DNA from: an uncultured Gemmatimonadota bacterium
GTDB taxonomy: Bacteria; Gemmatimonadota; Gemmatimonadetes; Gemmatimonadales; GWC2-71-9
Assembly: GCA_946479805.1 (NCBI GenBank)
Contig: CAMLHP010000002.1
Span: forward strand, 1-40,607
Reading direction: 5' to 3'
DNA length: 40,607 nt
This document shows, in pieces, positions 22,929 through 31,538 of the stretch (its first letter is position 1; the number at the start of each line of letters is the position of its first letter). The notes beneath the pieces were generated by a model that was not told the DNA's origin, did not search any database, and saw only the letters and a program-made list of their open reading frames with translations. The position numbers and the translations under genes are program-made.

Positions 22929-24167
22929 CTACCGAAAGCGAAGCAGCGCGGCCAGGCCATCGACCCTGCCGGCAGCTTCGGAGTCATACACCACGTTCAC
23001 GTCCACATGCTGACGCAGGGCGTCCTCGATTGCCTCGTCGATCACATCGATGACGGCCAGCGGTTCGCCCTCGCCATCGAGCTCCCTGGCCGTCAGGGCC
23101 AGCCGGCCGGTATCGGCAGCGCGCACGCCCGGCAGCGCGATGTCGGCGCTCACGAGCAGCGAGCGCACCTGGCCCCGCCCCAGCGCGCCGAGCGTCTCGG
23201 TGACACCGTTGACGGCCCAGCCCGCACCGAGCCCGTCGGCTACTTCCTGCACCAGCTGGCGTTCGCTGGCGCGCTCCCACGCCTCGCGCACGGCGAGGGT
23301 CGCGCTGTGCACCTCGGCCGCGGTGGCAGTCTTCGGCGCCAGCTTGGTGGTGCCGAGCACCCGCTCCACCACATAGCTGTGGAGGAAGGGCTCGATGGCT
23401 GCGGATTCGGTGCCCACCGCACCAACCACAATGCCGTGGGCGGAAGTGCGCCGCTCGAGCTCGAACAACCGCCGGGCCACCGCCTCCCAGTGCCGCTGCT
23501 TCTCCTCGCGGATGCGGTTGTGGAAGGTGTGCTCGCCCCAGGTCTGGCTCTTGCCCTCGCCCCGGAACTTGCCCCGCGAGGTCTGGGGCGACGTGAGGCC
23601 GGGAAGTTCATGTGCCTCGAATGCGGTGACTTCGAAGAACCGGGCGCTGGACCGGTCGAGCACCACCGTGAGCAGGCGGCCGATCTCATCCTCCACGGAC
23701 GCCAGTTCCCGCACCAGGGGAGAGCGGTCCACCGCAAGGCGCGAGCGATAGACCTGCGGCAGCGGCACCACCTCAAACAGGTCGATGGTGGACGATGCGA
23801 AGATTGCGACGCCCAGCGTGGATGGCAGGTTGGCCGGAAGCTTGAGGAAATCCAGGATGCGGCCGAGGTCGGTCCGGACTGCCCGCTCCTGATCCTTGTC
23901 GAGCTTGAGCTGGCCCAGCCCAGCCTCTGTTTCCTTGATGCGGTTCTTGAGCTTGATGAGGTACTTGCCCCGCGCGCGGTCGCGCGGTTCCAGCTTCAGG
24001 TAGCAGGTAACCACCCGGTGACTGCCAGGGGCAACCTTCGTGAGTGTCCCGAGCGCCGCGGCCACCGGGGTCGCCGGAGCCGAGGTTGCCGCCTTGCCTT
24101 TTGGAACGGCAACGGCAGTGCCGCCGCCACGTTCATCAGAAGAAGACCGGTTCACGATAACTCCCAT
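22929..24167 (-). CDS. eRF1-like (baeRF/Vms1-type) protein inserted between mutase subunits
   Basis: About 412 residues, soluble. The middle domain (VLDRSSARFFEVTAFEAHEL, then GKFRGEGKSQTWGEHTFHNR, then EEKQRHWEAVARRLFELE) and the following GIVVGAVGTESAAIEPFLHS match bacterial archaeo-eukaryotic release factor (baeRF) proteins. The C-terminus has the eRF1 domain-3 pattern: VRSLLVSADIALPG, then VDVNVVYDSEA, then GRVDGLAALLRF. No GGQ tripeptide is seen. Relatives act or are proposed to act on peptidyl-tRNA or in ribosome rescue. The start is uncertain: ATG 24167 overlaps the mutase gene by 32 bases, and GTG 24155 by 20. It has no obvious link to mutase chemistry. Confidence 0.72.
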   Translation of the reverse strand: MGVIVNRSSSDERGGGTAVAVPKGKAATSAPATPVAAALGTLTKVAPGSHRVVTCYLKLEPRDRARGKYLIKLKNRIKETEAGLGQLKLDKDQERAVRTDLGRILDFLKLPANLPSTLGVAIFASSTIDLFEVVPLPQVYRSRLAVDRSPLVRELASVEDEIGRLLTVVLDRSSARFFEVTAFEAHELPGLTSPQTSRGKFRGEGKSQTWGEHTFHNRIREEKQRHWEAVARRLFELERRTSAHGIVVGAVGTESAAIEPFLHSYVVERVLGTTKLAPKTATAAEVHSATLAVREAWERASERQLVQEVADGLGAGWAVNGVTETLGALGRGQVRSLLVSADIALPGVRAADTGRLALTARELDGEGEPLAVIDVIDEAIEDALRQHVDVNVVYDSEAAGRVDGLAALLRFR

Positions 24168-25821
24168 AGATTTCTTCCAGCACATGCCGGATTTCGTACA
24201 GGGTGCACCAGGCACGGGCGCAATCGAGCATCGCGGGAATCACGTTGCGATCCTCGCGCGCGGCTCGCGCGAGTTCGGCCATGGCCTGGTCGGCACGGGC
24301 GGCATCGCGCCGCCCGCGTAGAGCCGCCAGCCGTTCTCGCTGGCGCAGTTCTGCCTGCTCGCCGATGCGAAGTATCTCTATCGGCGCGTCCTGCTCCTCC
24401 TCGAAGGCATTGACGCCCACGACGGTCCTGCGTCCCGCCTCGACCTCAGCCACGTACCTCATCGAGGCATTGGCTATCTGGCGCTGGAACCATCCCGCGT
24501 CGATCGCCTTGACCACGCCGCCCTGGGCCTCGATGTCGGCGAAGAGCGATTCTGCTTCCTGCTCCATGCGGTCGGTCAGCGCCTCGACATACCAGGAGCC
24601 GCCCAGCGGGTCGGCCACGTTCGCCACGCCGGTTTCGTGGGCCAGGATCTGCTGGGTCCGCAGGGCGATTCGAACCGAATCCTCGGTGGGCAGCGCGAGG
24701 GTCTCGTCGTAGGCGTTGGTGTGGAGTGACTGGGTCCCGCCCATCGCAGCGGCCATGGCCTGGTAGGCCACCCGCACAATGTTGTTGAGCGGCTGCTGCG
24801 CCACCAGCGAAACGCCCGCGGTCTGGCAGTGGAAGCGCATCTTCCAGCTGCGCGGGTCCTTCGCGCCAAAGCGGTCGCGCAGGTGGCGGGCCCATATCCG
24901 GCGGGCAGCCCGCATCTTGGCCACTTCCTCGAAGAACTCGCTGTGGACATCCCAGAAGAACGACAGGCGGGGCGCGAAGGCGTCCACGCTCATGCCCCGG
25001 GCGACGCCGTGCTCCACGTAGCAGAAGCCATTGGCCAGGGTGAACGCCAGCTCCTGCGCCGCGGTCGATCCCGCCTCGCGGATGTGGTAACCGGAAATGC
25101 TGATGGTGTTCCACTGGGGCGCGTGTTCGGACGCCCACTCGAACATGTCGACGATGATCTTGAGCGCCGGCTCCGCCGGATAGATCCAGGCGTGCTGCGC
25201 CATGTACTCCTTGAGGATGTCATTCTGGATGGTTCCGCGCAGCCGGGCAGGGTCCACTCCCTGCCGCTCGGCCGCCGCCACATAGAAGCAGAACAGCATC
25301 GCGGCCGGGCCGTTGATCGTCATCGAGGTCGATACGTCGCCCAGCGGGATGCCGTCGAACAGCGTCTCCATGTCATCGAGGCTCGATATCGCGACGCCGC
25401 ACTTTCCCACCTCGCCCAGCGAGCGGGGATGGTCGGAGTCGTATCCCATGAGCGTCGGGAAGTCGAACGCCACCGAGAGTCCTGTCTGGCCCCGGGAAAG
25501 CAGGAACTTGTAGCGCGCGTTGGTGTCCTCGGCGGTGCCGAAACCCGCGAACTGCCGCATGGTCCAGAGACGGCCCCGGTACATCGTGGGATGCACACCC
25601 CGGGTGTACGGAAAATCACCCGGCCGGCCGGTGCGCTCGGCCAGCCCGGGCTCCAGGTCGGAGGGCAGGTATACCGCCTCGACCGGGGTGCCCGAGATGG
25701 TGCTGAAGTCGGTGTCGTCGCGGACCGGCAGCCGGGCCACATGCTCCCGCCAGGCAGCCGCGTCGCGCCGCAGTTCGTCCAGTCCGGCTTCGTCCAGGCC
25801 GCGGGGCGAAGATGATTTCAT
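24136..25821 (-). CDS. icmA: B12-dependent acyl-CoA mutase large subunit, probably isobutyryl-CoA mutase
   Basis: 561 residues, close to IcmA (566), without a fused B12 domain. The TIM barrel has FPYTRGVHPTMYRGRLWTMR, GQTGLSVAFDFPTLMGYDSD, MTINGPAAMLFCFYVAAAE, GTIQNDILKEYMAQHAWIYP, SISGYHIREAGSTAAQELAF and ADPLGGSWYVEALTD. Methylmalonyl-CoA mutases hold the substrate carboxylate with Tyr89 and Arg207. Here the matching positions are Phe91 (MRQFAG) and Gln209 (EYMAQH), the pair of isobutyryl-CoA mutase, and PTLMG also fits that group. The likely reaction is isobutyryl-CoA to and from n-butyryl-CoA. It overlaps the meaB stop by four bases. Confidence 0.85.
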   Translation of the reverse strand: MKSSSPRGLDEAGLDELRRDAAAWREHVARLPVRDDTDFSTISGTPVEAVYLPSDLEPGLAERTGRPGDFPYTRGVHPTMYRGRLWTMRQFAGFGTAEDTNARYKFLLSRGQTGLSVAFDFPTLMGYDSDHPRSLGEVGKCGVAISSLDDMETLFDGIPLGDVSTSMTINGPAAMLFCFYVAAAERQGVDPARLRGTIQNDILKEYMAQHAWIYPAEPALKIIVDMFEWASEHAPQWNTISISGYHIREAGSTAAQELAFTLANGFCYVEHGVARGMSVDAFAPRLSFFWDVHSEFFEEVAKMRAARRIWARHLRDRFGAKDPRSWKMRFHCQTAGVSLVAQQPLNNIVRVAYQAMAAAMGGTQSLHTNAYDETLALPTEDSVRIALRTQQILAHETGVANVADPLGGSWYVEALTDRMEQEAESLFADIEAQGGVVKAIDAGWFQRQIANASMRYVAEVEAGRRTVVGVNAFEEEQDAPIEILRIGEQAELRQRERLAALRGRRDAARADQAMAELARAAREDRNVIPAMLDCARAWCTLYEIRHVLEEIYGSYREPVFF

Positions 25822-26855
25822 GTCGAGCTCCCCTGCCGAAGGTCGTCGAGCACCTCGGTGGCGACTTGGTACGGGTTGGTCCGCCCGGCCATCAGGTCGT
25901 CCAGGCGTGCATCAATGAGCTGCCGGGCCTCGGTATCGTCCCAGATCCACCGGCGCGCCGCCCGCTCCACCACCTCGCGGGTCCGCTCGCGGGTGCGTCG
26001 ACGGCGCCTTTCACCCAGCTCTCCCGACGCCTCCAGCCACGCGAAGTGGCGCTCCAGCTGTTCGGCAAGCCCGGCGATCCCGTCTTCCTTCACGGCCACG
26101 GTCATGACTACCGGAGGCACCCAGGTTTCGGGTTCCGCCTGATCGGCTGCGCCCCTGGCAGCGGCACGGGCGCGAAACCCGTGGTGCGCTGGAACGTGCC
26201 GGAAGGCGTTCCCGCGGCGAAGTCCGATCGTTATCTCGATTTCGCGAGCCACCTTGTCTGCGCCGGGACGGTCCGCCTTGTTGACCGCATAAATGTCGGC
26301 AATCTCCATGATGCCCGACTTGAGCGCCTGGATGCCGTCGCCCGATTCCGGAACCAGCACCAGCACGGTGGTGTCGGCCAGGCGCGAGACGTCCAGCTCC
26401 GACTGTCCCACGCCCACCGTTTCCACGATGATGCGGTCGAACCCTGCCGCGTCCAGCACGTCGGCAACTTCGCGGGTGCTCGTGGCAAGTCCGCCCAGCG
26501 ATCCCCGCGTGGCCATGGAGCGGATGAAGACGCCATCGTCCAGGGCCACCGATTCCATCCGGATGCGGTCACCCAGCAATGCGCCGCCGGTGAAGGGACT
26601 GGTGGGATCGACAGCCACAACCGCGACGGTGTGGCCCTGGGCGCGGTAGTGCCGGACCAGGCTTTGGGTGAGTGTCGACTTGCCGGCCCCGGGCGGGCCG
26701 GTGATGCCGATTCGGTGGGCCCGTCCGGTGGCCGGGTGTATGGCAGCCAGGAGCTGCTCGAACCCGTTACGCTGGTTCTCGACCAGCGAAATGGCGCGGG
26801 CCAGTGAGGCGCTCCGGCCCTCCGCAAGGTCCGCAACCAGCTGCTCGAGTTTCAT
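25818..26855 (-). CDS. meaB: MeaB/ArgK-type GTPase chaperone of the mutase
   Basis: A G3E-family P-loop GTPase that protects and reloads B12 mutases. 345 residues. G1 is GITGPPGAGKST. The following VVAVDPTSPFTGGALLGDRI is the MeaB signature. IIVETVGVGQSE is G3, and VNKADRPGAD is G4 and confers GTP specificity. The C-terminal dimerisation arm includes RRRRRTRERTREVVERAARR. ATG 26855 matches the family N-terminus; a GTG at 26876 would add seven residues. It begins 41 bases after the SulP gene and overlaps icmA, so it is the dedicated (MeaI-like) chaperone of this mutase. Confidence 0.94.
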   Translation of the reverse strand: MKLEQLVADLAEGRSASLARAISLVENQRNGFEQLLAAIHPATGRAHRIGITGPPGAGKSTLTQSLVRHYRAQGHTVAVVAVDPTSPFTGGALLGDRIRMESVALDDGVFIRSMATRGSLGGLATSTREVADVLDAAGFDRIIVETVGVGQSELDVSRLADTTVLVLVPESGDGIQALKSGIMEIADIYAVNKADRPGADKVAREIEITIGLRRGNAFRHVPAHHGFRARAAARGAADQAEPETWVPPVVMTVAVKEDGIAGLAEQLERHFAWLEASGELGERRRRRTRERTREVVERAARRWIWDDTEARQLIDARLDDLMAGRTNPYQVATEVLDDLRQGSST

Positions 26856-26896
26856 GGGTGTAAACTGCCCTGTCACAACACTATGGGCAAGCCGAT

Positions 26897-28573
26897 TCAG
26901 GCGGCCTCCACCCCTTCGCCAATGATCGCGCGGGCCCGTTCCAGCGCCACGTCGATGTCCGGTACAATGTTGCGTTCGTCGATGTCATTGAGCAGCCCTG
27001 CCCTGCGCATGGCAGTGAGCGGCTGGCGCCTTGCCCCGACCACCAGTATCTCGGTCCCCTGCTTCCGCATCCGCCCCATGACATGGCGCAGGGCCTGGAG
27101 TGCCGTCGAGTCGATCGTCGGCACCCGCCGCAGCACCAGCGCCAGCACCTTGGGCTTGCCGGATGTCTGTTCCAGCGCTTCCCGGAACCTGTCCGCCGCC
27201 CCGAAGAAGAAAGGTCCGTCCACCGCGTAGATCTGCACGTCCTTGGGAATCCCTCCCTCGCGCTGCTGGAAGAGAAGCGAGTCACCGCCCTCGTCGCCCA
27301 TCCCCTCGCGAACCGCGCGAATATCGGTGACCTCGGCCATGCGGCGCATGAACAGGAAGGCCGCGAGGACCATGCCCACCTGCACCGCGACTGTCAGGTC
27401 AGCAAGCACGGTGAGCAGGAAGGTGGTCAGCAGCACCAGCACGTCGCTCCTCGGACCCTTCAGTTCATTGCGGAAACCGCGCCACTCGCTCATGTGGTAC
27501 GCCACCACCACCAGGATGCCCGCGAGCACCGGCATGGGGATGAGAGCGGCCCAGCGGCCGGCGGCCATCAGGATCACCAGCAGCGTGACCGCGTGGATGA
27601 TGCCGGCAACCGGCGTACGGCCCCCGCTCTTCACGTTGGTCGCGGTTCGGGCTATGGCGCCGGTGGCAGGGATACCGCCGAAAATGGGCGACGCGATGTT
27701 AGCCACCCCCTGGGCCACCAGCTCCATGTTCGACCGGTGCCGTGCGCCAATCATGCCGTCCGCAACCACCGCCGAAAGCAGGGATTCGATCGCGGCGAGC
27801 AGGGCGATGGTGAACGCAGGAGCCACCAGGGCAGGCCACTCGCCAAGGGGCAGCGACGGGAGCGAAGGACTGGGAAGCGAAGACGGGACCGCACCGAACC
27901 GCTCACCGATGGTCTCGACTGGAACGTTCAGCAACTGGACCGCGGCAGTGATAACCACCAGGGCTACGAACGGCCCGGGAAACCTGCGGCTGACCCGCGG
28001 CCACCATCCAATCACGGCCACGGTGATGCCGGCGACTGCGATGCTGGGCCAGTGCACATTGCCGAGTCCCGCGACCAGCGCACCGACCTTGGGAACGAAG
28101 TCGGCCGGCAGGTTGGTGAGCCCGAGCCCCAGCGCGTCGCTCACCTGGCTCAGAAGGATGATCAGGGCGATGCCGCTGGTGAATCCGGTCGTGACCGGGT
28201 GGGGGATGTACTTGATCGCTCCCCCGAGCCGCGCGAGCCCGAGGCCGATGAGAATCACCCCCGCCATGATCGTGGCGACAGCGAGCCCGCCCACTCCGTG
28301 CTGCTGCACGATGTCGTAGACGATCACGACGAAGGCGCCTGTGGGCCCGCCAATCTGCACCCGCGAACCGCCGAGCGCGGAAATGATGAACCCCGCCACG
28401 ATGGCGGTGAAGAGTCCGCGCTCGGGGGTGACACCGCTGGCGATGCCGAAGGCGATGGCCAGCGGCAGCGCCACGATACCGACCACCACGCCGGCACCCG
28501 CATCGGAGATGAACTGGCCGCGGGTGTATCCCCGCAGCGTCGTGACGAGCTTGGGTACGAGCGTGGAGGTCAT
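26897..28573 (-). CDS. SulP family anion transporter with C-terminal STAS domain
   Basis: 558 residues. The membrane domain starts ISDAGAGVVVGIVALPLAIA and continues with GLFTAIVAGFIISALGGSRV, QIGGPTGAFVVIVYDIV (SulP signature) and GIPATGAIARTATNVKSGGR (anion-site region), with 10-14 predicted helices. The STAS domain spans about residues 440-550, with DGPFFFGAADRFREAL and VPTIDSTALQALRHV. The substrate could be sulfate, bicarbonate or a dicarboxylate, and sequence does not decide. ATG 28573 overlaps the stop of the previous gene (ATGA); upstream codons in the same frame belong to that gene's antisense frame. Confidence 0.92.
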   Translation of the reverse strand: MTSTLVPKLVTTLRGYTRGQFISDAGAGVVVGIVALPLAIAFGIASGVTPERGLFTAIVAGFIISALGGSRVQIGGPTGAFVVIVYDIVQQHGVGGLAVATIMAGVILIGLGLARLGGAIKYIPHPVTTGFTSGIALIILLSQVSDALGLGLTNLPADFVPKVGALVAGLGNVHWPSIAVAGITVAVIGWWPRVSRRFPGPFVALVVITAAVQLLNVPVETIGERFGAVPSSLPSPSLPSLPLGEWPALVAPAFTIALLAAIESLLSAVVADGMIGARHRSNMELVAQGVANIASPIFGGIPATGAIARTATNVKSGGRTPVAGIIHAVTLLVILMAAGRWAALIPMPVLAGILVVVAYHMSEWRGFRNELKGPRSDVLVLLTTFLLTVLADLTVAVQVGMVLAAFLFMRRMAEVTDIRAVREGMGDEGGDSLLFQQREGGIPKDVQIYAVDGPFFFGAADRFREALEQTSGKPKVLALVLRRVPTIDSTALQALRHVMGRMRKQGTEILVVGARRQPLTAMRRAGLLNDIDERNIVPDIDVALERARAIIGEGVEAA

Positions 28574-30201
28574 CGCCGATGGCGCCGGATTCTCAGGGGA
28601 TTCTGGAAGAGGTGGGAGGGAAGCACGAACACAAGTGAAAAGAGCCCGCTCGCGGCCAGCAGCCCGAGCACCAGGATCTCGAGGCGCCGAGTGGCCAGGT
28701 AGACGATCGCGGTGACGATGGCCAGCGTCAGCGCGCCGCCCGCCAGTATGAGGCGACGAACCTGCTGCGCTATCCGGCGCTGGAGCTCGGCGGTGTCCCG
28801 AGGGTGCCACCTGACCCGGAACTCCTCGCGCTCGACCCTGTGCAGGAGGTCGCGGAGCGTGCGCACGAGCTGGGTGGCCTCGAGTCCCCAGTCTGCCAGC
28901 CGCTCGCGAGGATCCTTCTCTGCCTGGCCCCGCAGCAGGCGTCCAGTTGCGCGCGTGACCACCGGCCGGGCCACTGCGATGGTGTTGAAGCCCGGATCGT
29001 AGCGCAGGCCGATCCCCTCCACCAATGCCGCTGCCCGGCCGAAATACACCAGCTCAGCCGGCAGCATCAGCGGCCAGTCATAGAACGTGTGAAGCACGTC
29101 CTCCACCACCTGCTGGATCTGGCGGTGCGAACTGCCCTCCCGCATCGATACCGCCAGGATCTGGCGGGCAGCGTCGTGCACGGTGCCCCGATCGGTGTCG
29201 GGGTCCAGGATGCCCAGCGCGTAGAATCCATTGATGATCCCGTCAACATCCTGGCGGGCAGCGGCGATGACGGTGCTCACCAGCCGGCCCTGGGTGGCCC
29301 GGTCGACCCTCAGCACCATCCCGAAGTCGAGCAGCACCAGCCGGCCCTCGGCATCAACCAGCAGGTTGCCGAAGTGGGGGTCGGCGTGAAAGAACCCATC
29401 CTCGAGCATCATCTTTATGTACGCGTCGATCAGGGTCTCGATCACCGCGGACAGCTGCAGCTCGCCCCGGTCGAGCCTTTCCTGAAGCCGGTCGATGCGA
29501 GTCCCCTCCAGGTACTCGAGCACCAGCACCCGGGGCCGCACCAGTTCCATGACGACATCGGGAATCACCACCCGGTCGTTGCCGGCGAAGTTCCGGCGGA
29601 GGGTTTGCGCGTTCTGGGCCTCTTCCCGGAAGTCGAGCTCGCTTCCCACGTGCTTGGCGAACTCGCTGACGATGGCGCTCAGGGCCCGCACATGATGGTT
29701 ACGGAAGAGCACATTGAGGGCGAACAGGATCCGGAACGACGCATCGAGGTCGCGCCGCACCATTTCCTCCACGCCTGGCCGCAGCACCTTGACCACCACC
29801 TCACGGCCCTCGTGGCGTGCACGATGCACCTGGCCCAGGGATGCCGCGGCAAGCGGTTCGGGGTCCCACTGCTCGAACAGTTCGGCCGGGGGCCGGCCCA
29901 GTTCCTCCGCAATGACCCGCTCGGCCACACCGGGAGGGAGAGGCGGCACCGAGTCGGTCAGGGTGCCGACCGCCGCGAGGTACGGCTCCGGGAGGATATC
30001 AGCACGGGCGCTGAAGACCTGTGCCAGCTTGATGAAGGTCGGGCCAAGGCCGGCCAGGGTTGCGACCAGCCGCTTTGCCCTCAGCTCATGATCGGCGCGG
30101 GTCCGGCGGGCTGGGCCGCCGGCCACGATCCAGCGGCGGCGGTCCCGCCAGAATGCCATCATGAACGGGAACAGCGCACCGAACACCCTTAGCGCGCGCA
30201 T
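28570..30201 (-). CDS. ABC1/UbiB family protein kinase-like protein
   Basis: 543 residues. It has the ABC1 order: the N-lobe motif reads LGPTFIKLAQVFSARADILP (normally KxGQ, here KLAQ); the Ala-rich loop is PLAAASLGQVHRA; then VVVKVLRPGVEEMVRRDL, FHADPHFGNLLVD (catalytic-loop Asp) and LLDFGMVLRVDR (Mg-binding Asp). Two C-terminal helices (ILAGGALTLAIVTAIVYLA, then ILVLGLLAASGLFSLVFVL) anchor it. UbiB proteins bind ATP and extract or handle quinone and other lipid precursors. No ubiquinone or menaquinone gene is adjacent. It starts within the TAATG overlap with mgtE. Confidence 0.9.
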   Translation of the reverse strand: MRALRVFGALFPFMMAFWRDRRRWIVAGGPARRTRADHELRAKRLVATLAGLGPTFIKLAQVFSARADILPEPYLAAVGTLTDSVPPLPPGVAERVIAEELGRPPAELFEQWDPEPLAAASLGQVHRARHEGREVVVKVLRPGVEEMVRRDLDASFRILFALNVLFRNHHVRALSAIVSEFAKHVGSELDFREEAQNAQTLRRNFAGNDRVVIPDVVMELVRPRVLVLEYLEGTRIDRLQERLDRGELQLSAVIETLIDAYIKMMLEDGFFHADPHFGNLLVDAEGRLVLLDFGMVLRVDRATQGRLVSTVIAAARQDVDGIINGFYALGILDPDTDRGTVHDAARQILAVSMREGSSHRQIQQVVEDVLHTFYDWPLMLPAELVYFGRAAALVEGIGLRYDPGFNTIAVARPVVTRATGRLLRGQAEKDPRERLADWGLEATQLVRTLRDLLHRVEREEFRVRWHPRDTAELQRRIAQQVRRLILAGGALTLAIVTAIVYLATRRLEILVLGLLAASGLFSLVFVLPSHLFQNPLRIRRHRR

Positions 30202-31538
30202 TAAAGCAGGAGCCTGTCAGCCAGCCATAGCAGGAAGAAGAAGCCGCAGATGTCGGTGAAGGTGGTGACGAAGATGGAAGAAGCGACGGCGGGATCCACG
30301 CCTCGCCGCTCCAGCAGCACCGGAACGAACGCACCCACCACACCAGCCACCAGGAGATTGCCGGTCATGGCCAGGAACACCGCCAGCCCCAGCATGGCGC
30401 CCTGCCCCAGCAGCAGCGAAACCACCGCCACCATCGTTCCAATCACCAGCCCGTTGGAAAGGCCCACCAGGGCCTCCTTGCCGACGACCCGGCGAGCGGT
30501 GCCCTTGGGCACCAGCCCCAGCGCGATTCGTCGCACGGTGACGGCAAGCGCCTGGGTGCCGGCATTGCCGCCCATCCCCGCGATGACGGGCATCAGCGCC
30601 GCAAGCGTGGTCATCCGCTCGATGAGATCGCGGTTGGCATAAACCACTGACGCCGCGAGAAATGCCGTGCACAGATTCAGCGTGAGCCATGGCAGGCGGC
30701 TCCGCACGGCGTCGCGCCAGCCGGCACCGATGTTCTCGTCGGCCGACGTGCCGCCGAAACGGAGGATGTCCTCGGTCGACTCGGCCTCGACCACGTCGAT
30801 CACGTCGTCGAAGGTGATACGCCCGAGCAGCCGCCCGCCCGAATCCACAACCGGGACACTGGCCAGGTTGTAGCGGCTGAGCACGCGCGCCACTTCCTCC
30901 TGGTCCATTTCGGCGGGCACGCTCACTTCCGGCTCTTCCATGATCTCGGTGACCGGGCGGCCTGGTTGCGCCACCACGAGGTCGCGGAGCGGAAGAATGC
31001 CGCGCAGCACACCCGCCTCGTCAACCACGAATATCCGGTAGAAGTCCTCGACTTCCTCCGCCTGGCGCCGGATGCTGTCGAGCGCCCCGCCAGCCGTCTC
31101 GCCGGTCAGCACCTTGATCAGGTGCATCGTCATCCGGCCGCCGGCGGTCTCCTCGTCGTACCGGAGCAGCCGGTCCACGTCGCGGCGATCCTCCACCGCG
31201 CTCAGGATGCGCTCGGCTTCCTCCGGCTCCATCCCGCCGAGGATGTCCGCCGCATCGTCGTCGTCGAGCTCTTGCACGATGTCGGCGGCGTGGTGCGCGG
31301 GCAGCGCGGCGAGGGTGTCCTCGGCGTGTTCCGACTGGGGCATCTCGACCAGCGCCTGGCTGGCAAGCTCTGCCGGGAGCAGCTGCACCAGGGCCAGGCG
31401 TTCTTCCTCGTCCAGCGCCGAGAGCACGTCGGCGAGGTCAGCCGGCTCCCAGGCGTGCGCCCGCGTCACCACCGCGGCGAGGTCGCCGGCGCGAACCTGC
31501 TCCACGACATCAGCGACGTTGAGCGGCGGCGTGGTCAC
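30201..31538 (-). CDS. mgtE: Magnesium transporter MgtE
   Basis: A Mg2+ channel of the inner membrane, gated by its cytosolic domain. 445 residues. The N-domain (LADVLSALDEEERLALVQLL, SEHAEDTLAALPAHHAADIV) is followed by two CBS domains (ETAGGRMTMHLIKV to DDVIDVVEAE), the plug helix and five membrane helices with MPVIAGMGGNAGTQALAV, the pore signature. GTG start in the GTGA overlap with the upstream CorC-like gene. With two CNNM/CorC proteins upstream it forms a divalent-cation group. Confidence 0.95.
   Translation of the reverse strand: MTTPPLNVADVVEQVRAGDLAAVVTRAHAWEPADLADVLSALDEEERLALVQLLPAELASQALVEMPQSEHAEDTLAALPAHHAADIVQELDDDDAADILGGMEPEEAERILSAVEDRRDVDRLLRYDEETAGGRMTMHLIKVLTGETAGGALDSIRRQAEEVEDFYRIFVVDEAGVLRGILPLRDLVVAQPGRPVTEIMEEPEVSVPAEMDQEEVARVLSRYNLASVPVVDSGGRLLGRITFDDVIDVVEAESTEDILRFGGTSADENIGAGWRDAVRSRLPWLTLNLCTAFLAASVVYANRDLIERMTTLAALMPVIAGMGGNAGTQALAVTVRRIALGLVPKGTARRVVGKEALVGLSNGLVIGTMVAVVSLLLGQGAMLGLAVFLAMTGNLLVAGVVGAFVPVLLERRGVDPAVASSIFVTTFTDICGFFFLLWLADRLLL

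Noticed and set aside
20888..24413. Long plus-strand open frames (561 and 773 codons) opposite the mutase operon
   Set aside because: They are antisense to well-conserved genes, have no domain-like sequence, and are expected from GC-rich codon use.
24136..25821. Methylmalonyl-CoA mutase as the specific call
   Set aside because: Overall similarity fits, but the carboxylate-binding Tyr and Arg are Phe91 and Gln209, which points to isobutyryl-CoA mutase.
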